Below are positions 44,121 to 53,811 of a DNA stretch of 64,000 nucleotides, piece by piece. The DNA lies in the NCBI RefSeq assembly GCF_921293095.1, contig NC_060259.1, positions 76,132,120 to 76,196,119 of the forward strand, given 5' to 3'. Numbering within the stretch: position 1 is the stretch's first letter; each line of letters starts with the position of its first letter. The notes under the pieces were generated by a model. That model did not search any database. It was not told the DNA's origin and worked only from the letters and a program-made list of their open reading frames with translations. Source of the stretch: Ischnura elegans (taxonomy: Eukaryota; Arthropoda; Insecta; Odonata; Coenagrionidae). Made by a program: the position numbers and the translations under genes.

Positions 44121-45289
44121 GTACATATTTCATGTGCTCTCCAAGTCAATCCTTTTACTATTTGGAAAAAATGTCTTTGACTGTATAGTACAGTAGAAGT
44201 CCATTATATTAAGTTTGAAGGTCCCTGGATAATCATTAGTTGTAGTGCAAAGTCATTATAGCTGATTTATATTTTTTTAATCGCAGATTTTTAGTACTAT
44301 ATATGGCAGGAAAAATAAAAACTTTTGCTTTTTTACATTTTTATTTATTCAGAAGTAAATACATAAATATTTCAATGTTAATTTTAAAATAAATTACGTT
44401 AGAACAATAAATAAAGACAATGTCTAGCAAAAATTTCCTCATTAGTCAGATATATCGTTGCGAAAAGACAAAATTCGATTTATTAATGCACTGATATTGA
44501 TCAATCCATGGATAATTGATCAGTAAATGGTTTGAAATTCCAATTTTTATGTAATAATGATCAAGCAGCTGCTACATTATTTAACTTTCGGCAATCAGCG
44601 ACAAGGTCTCAGGAATTTAACTGTCAAGATTGCTCTGAAAATTTTCTGAACACATATATATATTGAACATCTGCAGAGTGGCCAAATCATGGGAACAGGC
44701 TGCTATGCAGCATACCCTCAGCCTCCCTGAATGGGAAAAGTTCTTTGGGTGCTATGGTTTAGCTTTTGGATCATTTAGCAATACACCATTGGCCTCCTTT
44801 ATCCATTATTTGAACTGACAGGCAGGCAAGTAGCGACTGAAAAGACCCTTCCAAGAGATGATGGAGTGCTGACAAGTTTTGAATTGCTAGTTGCTACGTG
44901 GCGGTCTCACTTGGAGGGATATTGCACTGCTGTTGTGAGCTCTCTCTCCCAAATGAGCCCATTGTCGTCTTGCATGGGTGGACACCCAAGCTCCCGTTAA
45001 TCCTTGTGGATTATTACCTCTTCCAATTCTCATTTGGACTCATTTCTCATTCACTCGCTGGTAAATTTTTAATTCTGTTATCATGTGGAAATTAGATGGT
45101 AACAGTGAAAATTTGTTGTTGAAGAGAGCTCTCTATGAAGCAAATCTAGCAAAATAACACATTGTGGTCCTTGCCCACTCTATTTAGCTACAGATTGTGC
45201 CAGAATACTTACTTTGCCTGTCCCTGTCATCTAGGCTGCAAAGGATGCACCTGTTGGGCATAGCATAACCAAACGCCAACTTCTACTGC

Positions 45290-45500
45290 CGAAGTAGATG
45301 TAGCCTAGTGGGTAAAGTGCTTGGTTGCCGATCGTATGGTCGTGGGTTACTGGCAAAACCTTTGGACACCACCTGGATAAAATCCTCAAAGTGTGAGGTG
45401 GCCCAGGGAAAGGATCTAAACCCTTACCCAAAATATGTGACTTTGACATGCCTGAGTTAAAGTCTGGGGTGAGCTCTACCTTCGCTGATCTTATCCAACC
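45290..45500 (+). mobile_element. tRNA-derived SINE, family B, copy 3
   Basis: Head GTAGCCTAGTGGGTAAAGTG, then TCGTGGGTTACTGGCAAAAC at the B-box position (B box degraded), and body GGCCCAGGGAAAGGATCTAA and AAGTCTGGGGTGAGCTCTAC. Aligned along its length with the copy at 20822-21013. Confidence 0.65.
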
Positions 45501-45623
45501 TTCACGTTGAATCAGTGTTTGAGTGGTTCAACCTTATTGAGTAGAGTTATCTTGCTATTGCCTTGTTTTTTGATGGATTTCAAAACTTATGCTGTCATAC
45601 TGAAATTTTCAGGGCATATAGAG

Positions 45624-45671
45624 ATATATATCACCTCAATATTTATGAGGAAATACTGAGGTGATATATAT
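45624..45671. repeat. Short hairpin, 21-bp stem
   Basis: ATATATATCACCTCAATATTT and AAATACTGAGGTGATATATAT pair at 20 of 21 positions around a 6-nt loop. It could be a palindromic repeat scar. A microRNA precursor would normally have a longer, bulged stem, so I do not call it an RNA gene. Confidence 0.5.
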
Positions 45672-46031
45672 GTAAATTTTAGGTATAAGCAAATGTTAAA
45701 TACAGTCCACTCTAGATTCATTGAAAGTTTCAAGAGGACAGTTTGAGTACATGTTGAGTTATTAATATGTGAGGAAAAAGAGACTGGATCGTCTTATAGT
45801 TTGGCGATTGGACCAACTTAACCAGTCTGAATGGTTAATGCATAAGGCTAACCAGCTCAGTTGCACTATGTGCTCCAGCTGCAGTGCTTTGAATTTTCAA
45901 AGTTGAAATAGGTAATCACTGTAATTGATGTATCCATGAGTGTATGTCTTAAGAATTGCTTAAAGTGCCAAATTAATACATATTCACCTTTCATTTGGGA
46001 CACTTTTTCCTGTCTTCATTCCATCCATTAG

Positions 46032-46256
46032 TTGGCAAGACGGTGAATGTGCCGGACAATCCAAACCCCGGAAACAGTGGAGCTTCTGCTCATTTTACCA
46101 GAGCATTGGAAGTTTTCCAGCAAACAGCAGCTAGTATACGCACTAAATTTTCATGGTCTGGAGGAACGGGAAGCACATCGCCCAAATCATCAGAAACTAG
46201 CCCTAAAGCATCAGTGAGTCCAAGTCAGCGCCAGAGTCCGAAAGTGCGTCCAAATG
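46032..46256 (+). CDS. PTP-PEST-type phosphatase, exon 10
   Basis: A 225-nt exon, phase 1 at both ends (CCATTAG acceptor, GTAAGA donor). It encodes GKTVNVPDNPNPGNSG, then HFTRALEVFQQTAASIRTKF, a likely amphipathic helix, followed by a Ser/Pro/Lys-rich stretch (SPKSSETSPKASVSPSQRQS) with several SP sites fit for proline-directed kinases. No vertebrate CTH-type motif is visible. Confidence 0.75.
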
Positions 46257-46338
46257 GTAAGAGCTCCAATAAATTTCTTGTTGTTTGTCATCTTTTAGGC
46301 ATTCACAGTTGCTTAATTACTATCTTTTCTATCAGCAG

Positions 46339-46391
46339 GTGTCCTCAAAAAAGGGGAAAGAAGTATTCCAAGTGTTAGTGATCAACCCAAG
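46339..46391 (+). CDS. PTP-PEST-type phosphatase, exon 11
   Basis: A 53-nt exon, acceptor ATCAGCAG, donor AAG|GTATTA, phase 1 in and phase 0 out. The peptide is VLKKGERSIPSVSDQPK. The 82-bp intron before it is one of the shortest in the gene. Support is from phase and splice sites only. Confidence 0.6.
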
Positions 46392-47216
46392 GTATTAAAA
46401 AAACAACAGCAGTACTTATGATTTTTTATGAATGAGACCATGTATGTTCCTTCTGAGATATCATTGAAAATAAATTCTTTTTTATTATTGCTGTTTTTCT
46501 TTCTAATAGCTCCAATTTCCAAAGTCCTCATAATTTTTCATAATATTTTTCCTTCGATATAACTTTATCTATTTATTTCCTTAGTAGTCATTGGGTCATT
46601 TTTGCAGATAAAACCAGGGATTTCATTTGCTGTGCTGCTTTTCCGCAGTAGGAAAGGGGGCATTCAACGGTTTTAACCATCATTTTTTTTTAAATTTTGT
46701 TGCAGATTATTTAAATAACTTATAATAACTTCTCTCATGTTTGTTGTCCTTATTTCATGAACACCCACGTTTGTTGTTACATAGCCTATTTATTTTAATG
46801 GGATGTCACATAAATTGTGACCATTCAATGGCAGGATAAAGAATGGTATTGAGTGCTTGAAAGAGAAATATGAAGTACTCTTGTTTACACTATCTCTGAA
46901 AATTGTGACTTCACTGCTTTGGGAATGGCATGAGTTTTCTATTCAGAGTCCATGGTAGAGGGGTCCGAAGTTTTCAGGATCAAATTAGGAAAGGGGTAAA
47001 CCAAAAGTAATTAAGGAGGAGTCAGTAAATAATTGTGAAAAATACTAGAGAGATGGTGACATGTTATAATAAGATGATAATATAATTGGAGAAATGTGTT
47101 TTCTTTTAATTCTTCAATTAGCTATAACTGATACATAGGTTAGCACAAATCTTTATTTTGCACTGGTGTCTCTCATGCTTTTGAAAATATTGCCCAATAT
47201 ACTCTTTCCCATGCAG
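46392..47216. other. Intron 11 of the phosphatase gene
   Basis: No repeat or exon was recognised. It ends CTTTCCCATGCAG before exon 12. Confidence 0.5.
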
Positions 47217-47250
47217 GTGTTTACCCATGCTAAGAAGTTCATGGCTCTTG
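47217..47250 (+). CDS. PTP-PEST-type phosphatase, exon 12 (preferred model)
   Basis: After CATGCAG the phase-0 frame reads VFTHAKKFMAL and reaches a CTTG|GTAATA donor in phase 1, which fits the acceptor at 49701. The alternative is that this exon continues past 47250 (GNKKEYWLKKATT) up to and into the Tigger element at 47287, where the frame stays open to a stop at 47649. Without the Tigger the same frame would stop soon after the junction (near 49311). I prefer the spliced model because phases match, but transcript data are needed. Confidence 0.45.
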
Positions 47251-47286
47251 GTAATAAAAAAGAGTACTGGTTGAAAAAGGCAACTA

Positions 47287-49283
47287 CAGTAAAACCTCTA
47301 TGTAGTGAACCTCTCTACATCGAAAACCTCTATACATCATACCAACCCTCTGGTCCCGTCAGTTTTACATGTAAATTTATAGGCAAACCTCTCTATAGTG
47401 AACCTCTTTATACCGTAAAACCTCTATATATCATAGCAACGAGACACCCCCGAGACGGCCTAACTACCTCCGCATTTCGTACCGAGACAACTAGAGACCA
47501 TCAATGCAGCCGCGATTACGAACATGGAATGACATTATCAGCGATAAATGTTTCACGCTTATTTTTTTCTTATACACCTTTAATAATTTTCACGTTAACC
47601 ATTAGTTTGGGCCATTTTGTTCCATATGAGAGCATACCTAACAGTAAATAAGAAAAAGGCATCCAACTCTCCTAATCATGTTAAGTGGCAGTTAATGATG
47701 ATGATGACAGAAGACATTGTTTTCTCTCAAAATCTTCAAAATCTTGCGATAGCAATCGCTTTCATTTACTTATGGCTTTATTTTCTTGTAAGTGCCTACA
47801 TACAATGTTCAGTTAATAAAAGAGGCGACCAGCGCAGCTTATAATCACTTGCTGGCGGAAATATTTCAACCAACTTCACTCCCATCCATGGAGACAGAAT
47901 TACTCGACCGCATTGCTACTTCTGCTTCTAAAATGAAAATATTTCATGAATATACTGCGACTTGAAATAAATCAAATACAATTTTGTAATTATTTCATTC
48001 CCACATTTTGCGGTATAGCACTTTCTTACTACCGCCTTGGTAATTTTTTCGATGCTTTCGTGAACGATCGTAGTTTATAATTTATTGCGGTTAGCGACAT
48101 ATGTCTTGCCTGCGTATTTATGCCGCAAAATCTTCCATCGGGAGTCCGGGATGTCAATTTCTAGCAATACTGACGAACATCAATCCATGCGCAACAATGT
48201 GAGGTGAAGGAGAAAGCTAATTAGCTGATATGCGGTCGGGCAAGGAAATTTCTTACAGTCGCCGCCGCATTCTAAAGTAGTTCGCCCAGCATTCTCGCCG
48301 GGAAATCACGTCCTTTCGCAGACCTAGCATTTTTGTGTGCCCCTGACAGATTTTTTCTTCGGAACACTACTTGCATTATATTTTGGAGAGAGAGAATTCA
48401 ATGAACTTTTCAAAATTGTGCTCAATTTCTTGTCTATTTTTTGCAGTAGTCACATGTTTATTTATATTTTTATAATTTTTAACAAGTCAAATGTTATAAG
48501 AATGATAAATCAGTTCTCTAAAAGATATTATCAGGAGTATTTTCAATTATTGCCCATAAAATATAAAAATTACTTAATTAATCATAGGCTGATGATGGAT
48601 TCGAGAAATAAAAGAAGGCGACTACTTGACATTACCACATAATTAGCTATTTCTCTAGCCATCAACGAGGGCTGGCAGAAGGATGATGTAGCAGTGACCT
48701 TTGGAAAGCCATCATTCACCCTGACATCTATTTTAAACAACCAAGGAAAAACATAAGAAACTGTCTATCTAGGCTGCACAATTAAAATACTCAGGCAGTG
48801 AAATACGAGGATGAAGAAATTATGTTGAGAAATATAAAACTATTGTACTCTCCTCCGAACACTATTAGTAAATTGAATAATTTCTTAGGTCAAAAGGCAT
48901 TAACGAAAACAGCTAGTGATTTATTTATAGTGAAAATGACATTAAAAAGTGCTCATGTAATTGAAAACATTATTTCAAAAGAGTTTGGAAAAAATTTTAA
49001 GCAAAACCAATAACTAATTTATTTTCTAAAAAGGCCTCTTTAACTAGTTACTTTACCTTTGTGTAATCCTTTTCCTAATGTATAACTGTAAATATATGTT
49101 CACTTATGCATGCATATATGTTTAAATATAGTTATTTAATGATTAAAAAGACAGTAGCACCTTTCATTTCCCAACGATATGAAAAAATGGTGCCTTCCAC
49201 TAAAACCTCTCTATAGTGAACCTCCATACATCAAATTGCCCAAATTTTGGTCCCCTCCATTACGATGTAAAGAGGTTTTACTG
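47287..49283 (+). mobile_element. Tigger/pogo-type DNA transposon, internally deleted, copy 2 (1997 bp)
   Basis: CAGTAAAACCTCT at the left and its inverse at the right, flanked by TA (47285-47286, 49284-49285). The subterminal AACCTCTCTATAGTGAACCTC repeats, the non-coding 5' part (for example TTAATAAAAGAGGCGACCAG near 47813) and the transposase fragments align with copy 1 (26753-29137) in the opposite orientation. It is about 390 bp shorter than copy 1 and lies 36 bp after the proposed end of phosphatase exon 12. Confidence 0.88.
48565..49010 (+). pseudogene. Tigger-type transposase remnants in copy 2
   Basis: NYLINHRLMMDSRNKRRRLL followed by DITT corresponds to the N-terminal DNA-binding fragment of copy 1, then stops. 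MLRNIKLLYSPPNTISKLN matches the F-P-P-N-T-T catalytic segment with mutations (the PLDQG is lost). The same junction between the two fragments (GGCTGCACA.. to ..GCAGTGAAATA) occurs in both copies. Confidence 0.65.
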
Positions 49284-49700
49284 TATCATTTTTTACCATC
49301 CCTGCAGTCCCTGAAAAATGTGCAAAATGTGGGCTGTTGTTCTAAAGAAAGATTTTGTTTTTAGGGTGAAAAAAAGGTTGTTAGTTACCATTTGAGACTT
49401 CTTGGGACATAGAAAGGAAAAATATTTTTGAGGACCGTGATGCAGAGGTTATAGAGACGGCACTGAACATCACTTGTTGCTCATAAATGAGATTTTCTCC
49501 AGCATCATAATATTTATTTTGTTTTTATTGTATCCAATTTGTCTTCAGTAGAGCAACCTTTTAAATTTGTTCTGCTTTCAATAGGATTCAGTTTATAACA
49601 TAATGCAATAATTGTTAAAAAAAGTGATATTTTTTATCTGCACATCGGTAATCCGGAACCATTGGTGTACATAACGTTTTTCATAGTCATTTGGTTTCAG

Positions 49701-49981
49701 TTCCCAAGCTATTTATTGCAAGTTCAGAAAGGAATGCATCTACTACTCATACAGATTCTATAGATATACATCCTTCTGCTCATATTAATTTTACTTACCC
49801 CTTCTGCAACCATATTGGTATACTTCACAAAAGAATTCAACTCAAGGTATTTTTGATGAGACAGAATGATTCTGTTGTTCTTTCTGCTTTCATTAGGAAG
49901 ATTAAAACGAAGCAGTCATATTCTGGGATTGGAATATGTTGCTCATCAAAATATGCAGGGCTTATCACAAACCTTAAGTGA
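49701..49981 (+). CDS. PTP-PEST-type phosphatase, terminal exon 13 (tentative)
   Basis: A strong TTGGTTTCAG acceptor opens a phase-1 frame (G|TT gives Val) reading PKLFIASSERNASTTHTDSI then DIHPSAHINFTYPFCNHIG, ending at TGA 49979-49981. Only this frame is open from the acceptor. A possible 50-bp intron (49847-49896, GTATTT..CATTAG) inside would shift phase, so I leave it unspliced. No domain is recognisable; support is the phase match to exon 12 and lack of another candidate before the adenylate kinase gene. Confidence 0.4.
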
Positions 49982-50462
49982 AAGGCCTGTGCGGCCCATT
50001 TTCTGCTATAATTGTGTTATGTTGAGGCTTCAATTTCCATTGAGTGTTGATTTGAAAGTTTGCAATTGCTAATGAATATTTTTTTTCAATGTCATACTGT
50101 TTTTTCAATAATTTCACACTAGTTTAGCTATTATTCCAGTTCACCATTTTTACTCGCTCTTGGTGTTCCAAACTTTATATAATTAAGACTTGTGCAATGG
50201 GTACTCTGCTTGGCAGCAATTTCATGTTTTTCCTTACCACCGCAATTAGGAGGAGTAGGCGTGGCAATTAATTTTTGCGTGGCATTATTAATTAATCTAT
50301 CTGATATTCTGGCCACAGCATTTGGACATGGTTTTATATACTTAAATGATCTCGAATTTCTTCTTCTGTTCAACCGCTTATCTTTGTGAATTCTTTCAGT
50401 TTTGCATTCACTTTGAGTGATAGGGATTACTCCAACTACTCTGCATCTACATCATTATATGT
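49982..50462. other. Probable 3' UTR / intergenic DNA
   Basis: No recognised feature. A minus-strand frame of 80 codons (50131-50373) has no family signature. AATAAATAATAA near 50755, after the hAT-like element, is the nearest strong poly(A)-signal-like text. Confidence 0.35.
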
Positions 50463-50470
50463 GACACCAT

Positions 50471-50720
50471 CAGTGGGGTAGCCAGGAATTTTGTTCGGGG
50501 CCTAAAATCAGGGGGGAAATTTTTGATAAACAGGTAGATAAGTGGAGGATTTTAAACTAATTTTAATACATTTCATAATCGGAAAAACTTTATTTTTTAA
50601 AGAAATCTTTTGTAAATTCATTATTTTTCAATATTTCGTTTTCTCTTATGAAGCAAAGTAATTGTGTTTTTATATATTCGGGGTGGGTCCGCACCCCAAT
50701 CCCCCTCTGCTGCGCCACCG
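50471..50720. mobile_element. hAT-like miniature element H (250 bp)
   Basis: Begins CAGTGGGGTAGCCAGG and ends GCTGCGCCACCG, flanked by perfect octamers GACACCAT (50463-50470 and 50721-50728). Its core (AGAAATCTTTTGTAAATTCA, GCAAAGTAATTGTGTTTTTA) is shared with element I at 59430-59693. Confidence 0.85.
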
Positions 50721-51099
50721 GACACCATTGAGATGTATAAATGAAATAATGTTCAATAAATAATAATTTTGGGAGAGGGCACTCACGCTAGTTAATTTTA
50801 AAAAATTCTTGTATTACAGGTCACAATTTCCGCTATTTCTAAAGATTTCAATGGTTTCAATACTTGTGTAATAAAAATTGCTAAGGACAAAATTGTCAGA
50901 TCGCAGAGGGTACCTACACATGGTACCTACTTAGGATTACGTTAATGTCTTCCTAGCCTCCTCTTGCAGCCACACTGATAGCTATCTGTCATTAAATTTC
51001 CTAAATGGTTTCTTGATTCAATGGTTATTTTCATATTTGGGTCATTTTTACTCAAATAATTAATGTAACGGAAAGATTTACGGTTGACGAAGGAAGATA

Positions 51100-51684
51100 C
51101 GGACTCTTCTGCAGTGGCGCGGCGTAGCGGACTTTTCTCGCGACGGAGTCGTTACTAACGTTCTTTTCTCAATTCGGGGCGGCTATTCGGGAATCTCGAT
51201 GAATCTTCTATGCTTATATTTATCCCACCTGCGCTTGCATTGGCTGCACACTTTCCGTAAGCTGAGGAAAACCAAAACTTCAGCTTTTACTATGGGAAAT
51301 GGAGAAGTAGAACATTAAATATAAATATTTATTAAGAGATTTAATCTAAAGTCTCATTCGTTCAAACGTATTATGAAAGATTTTCGTAATGTTGTTACCG
51401 GGACAATGTTTGGCAACAACGCTTTTTACTTTTTAATTCCGTTTGAAATGGAATGTATCCTTGAGTTTAGCAGAAACATCAGTCTTTTCGTGTTTGTTTC
51501 ATTTATGGAATTGAAAATGGCTAAGCATATAATTTCTTGTTACTTTTTTGTTCTAGTTTTATGTTTTTTCTGTATTAAGCCTCGCAATTTTGAAAAGTTA
51601 TCGTTAGAATTTTAAAAATGAACTTGGTTTTTTAGAATAGAACTATTGTGTAATACTACTATCTCGTTCCGAACAGTATTTAAA
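51100..51684 (+). promoter_or_regulatory. Putative promoter and 5' region of the adenylate kinase gene
   Basis: A CpG-containing, less AT-rich stretch (about 51110-51200) lies some 500 bp upstream of the start codon; the intervening DNA could be 5' UTR or hold a non-coding first exon. No TATA box or initiator is convincing. The call rests on base composition and position. Confidence 0.25.
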
Positions 51685-51826
51685 ATGGCAAAGTTATTAC
51701 GAGCTATTATTATAGGTCCCCCTGCATCTGGCAAGGGTACTATTTCATCCAAAATTGTGAAATCTTTCGACATAGTACACGTTAGTACTGGGAATATACT
51801 TAGGTTGAATAGTGATCTCACAACAG
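51685..51826 (+). CDS. Adenylate kinase, AK3/AK4 type, exon 1
   Basis: The start ATG at 51685 (context AAAATGGCA) opens MAKLLRAIIIGPPASGKGT followed by ISSKIVKSFDIVHVSTGNIL. GPPASGKGT (residues 11-19) is the P-loop that binds the nucleotide triphosphate, with invariant Lys17. HVSTGNILR contains the Arg40 that contacts AMP; the residue usually Asp in SSGDLLR is Asn37 here. The layout and the LLRAIIIGPP start match mitochondrial AK3 (GTP:AMP phosphotransferase) and AK4 more closely than cytosolic AK1 or AK2. The enzyme transfers phosphate from NTP to AMP in the mitochondrial matrix. Donor GTATGT in phase 1. Confidence 0.9.
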
Positions 51827-51947
51827 GTATGTAGTACTTAACGCAATAATGATTACCGTCACCGAGAACATTGCACCATAAGATAGATGGCTGATCGCAA
51901 TCAATTTTTCCTATTAGTGTTACTTATTGTCTGTTTTCGATTTTTAG

Positions 51948-52067
51948 AAAATGGTTGTAAAGTAAAATCTTTGATGGATAAAGGATTACTTGTTCCTGAT
52001 GACATAATGATGACCATAATTCAAAAAGAACTGAATGGACTTCATCATAAAAGTTGGCTGCTTGATG
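51948..52067 (+). CDS. Adenylate kinase, AK3/AK4 type, exon 2
   Basis: After a 121-bp intron (TTTTTAG acceptor) the phase-1 frame gives ENGCKVKSLMDKGLLVPDDI followed by MMTIIQKEL and SWLLDG at a GTAATA donor. This matches the AK3/AK4 segment (x-x-G-x-x-x-K-x-x-[IM]-[DE]-x-G-x-L-[VI]-P-D-D-x-[MV]..W-L-L-D-G) that precedes F-P-R-T. The exon after it should begin with that F-P-R-T, but I could not find it in the rest of the window, so about 60% of the protein (central and LID regions) is missing here. Frames and splice sites are intact, so I regard this as a real gene with a long next intron rather than a pseudogene. Confidence 0.88.
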
Positions 52068-53546
52068 GTAATAGTATACGTGTTTGAAGTTATTAATATC
52101 AAACAATTTACCTTAGTGGAACCCCCGTTGACATGAACGCATTGTTATCATGTGCGGCGGACGGAGTGAATATTCTTAGTATTGCAAATTTTTTTTTACT
52201 TTTACTGTAGTAGAATTCAGATGAAGGCAAGATATTCTGACTAGTGAATAACATTTATTCTATCTTTGCACGAATTTTAGTAAGGGGTTAAATACAAATG
52301 TGCAACTTTTCCGTAGTAATCGGATCAAAACTAAGTCAACTAAGACACTCCGACCCACACCTTTCAAAAATATTGATTTTCAAGATTGCCTTGCTTAATA
52401 AATACTGTATTTTGTTGGCTATATTTGAAAACACTCCGGTGTATGAAACCTCGGTTTGCTCTGACAGTTAAACTCCAAACCAACACAAGTCTCTATCATA
52501 AAATTTTAGGATACACTGTTTTCTCTGTAGATCATCAAAGTTTCCTAAGTAATTACTTCGATTTTTCCCTTTGAAAAGCCACACAACTCTCAGTAAATCC
52601 CTTTAATAGAAAAATGGAAGCTTCAACTCTAATAATATCTAAGATTAACAAAAAAAATGCTCATCCTATATTCCCACTTAGTGGACTTGTGTCGTTTTGG
52701 AATTGATTGTTTCAGTCAGTTACCATGTGCACGTTTTTGCTAAAAATTTGGAATAAGAGGTAGTGAACCTATACCCTTTTTGATAAGTTCTATTCCTCTC
52801 TCACAAGTAATTTTAGTTACTTCCAAAACCTCTCTAATTCAATTGAAACTTCCCCTCAGGAAGCTTAAAATTTTCAGGTATGAAATTGTGCAATTTTTTT
52901 CTCGTGGCTGTAAATGACAATGGTGATTGAACTACTAATATTTGTGGGTATGAACGGAAAGGGACTCAGTTGCTGAATGCAATTATGTATTTCAGTAAAA
53001 TTCTGAACCCATCCAGTAGGAATTTTTCTGGTTTGAAGGATTGCATTCGAAATAATTCATACTGCAGTGCATACATTTCTAATTACTGTGATGATTGGGA
53101 CAGGTTTTTTTGTGATTTAAAAAGTTGCCTAGGAATTTCATCAGGAAATCAAAGAAATTTTATTTTGGCATTCCAATACTGTGGCTGTGTCTGATAATGA
53201 TTTGTTAAGTGTCAGATCAGAGGAAAAGGGTTTCCAAGAGCTAGGAAAGGACTGAGAAATGGGTTAAGAGCCAGGCTGAAGTTTGGATGGAGGTTGGGAG
53301 ATCACAGTTAGGGAAGTTGTGAATGCAGAGTAATATATATATAATTCAGTATATATTAAAAGCCATTTATGGCTGAGTAATTAATGCATGGGAAATTAAG
53401 GGTTGAATAAAATTATGGAATGTCTTCTTCAAAAGTAGCATGGGTTAGTCTCACTTTGGTCAAAATTTGACGGCTCTCTTCAGAAGTTTGGAGTAATGAA
53501 CATTACTTGATAAGGTCAAGTCTTCAGGGCGATGAAAAGGTGTGTG
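52068..53546. other. Intron 2 of the adenylate kinase gene, 5' part
   Basis: No exon or bounded repeat was recognised. GGTTTCCAAGAGC near 53230 is not the missing exon, since it leads to a stop and lacks the F-P-R-T context. Confidence 0.4.
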
Positions 53547-53554
53547 AAGTACAC

Positions 53555-53803
53555 CATGGGCATACCCAGCGAGGAGTAGGAAGGGGCAGCTGCCCCCCCC
53601 CCCCCCCCCCTCATAGAAGCAAAAATTGCAAATTTCCTCAAAGGAAACAATACTTTTCCAAGCAAATAATTTAAAAAATATTAAATAGCTGTTACAGTTT
53701 CCTTAAAATGTTGATTTCATTCACCTTTTTCATGCTTAAATCTTACCTACAACAACCATGTCTTGCCCCCCCTCCCCCAGTTTTGATCCTGGGTACGCCC
53801 TTG
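53555..53803. mobile_element. hAT-like miniature element J (249 bp)
   Basis: Ends CATGGGCATACCCAGCGAGG and CCTGGGTACGCCCTTG are inverted repeats; perfect octamers AAGTACAC flank at 53547-53554 and 53804-53811. A 20-base C run (about 53590-53610) and a second C-rich run lie near the ends. Confidence 0.8.
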
Positions 53804-53811
53804 AAGTACAC

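Larger units (their letters stand above)
44121..46031. other. Intron 9 of the phosphatase gene
   Basis: Contains a family B SINE (45290-45500) and a 48-nt hairpin at 45624-45671. Otherwise no feature was recognised. Confidence 0.5.

Noticed and set aside
45624-45671. Hairpin as a microRNA gene
   Set aside because: The loop is 6 nt and the stem is AT-repeat-rich and nearly perfect; typical precursor architecture is absent.
47166-47651. 161-codon continuous open frame as a genuine terminal exon
   Set aside because: From 47287 onward it is Tigger terminal repeat sequence; kept only as an alternative for exon 12, since a phase-matched splice to 49701 exists.
49896-50071. Additional exon after a 50-bp intron (frame RLKRSSHILGLEYVAH and on)
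   Set aside because: It would need a phase-1 donor, but the only GT at 49847 ends exon 13 in phase 0; left as part of the unspliced terminal exon.
50131-50373. 80-codon minus-strand frame with Arg/Lys-rich start
   Set aside because: No recognisable family, no neighbouring exon with matching splice sites; probably chance.
53225-53260. GGTTTCCAAGAGC as the missing adenylate kinase exon beginning G-F-P-R-T
   Set aside because: It reads G-F-Q-E-L and soon reaches a stop; no acceptor of the right phase precedes it.
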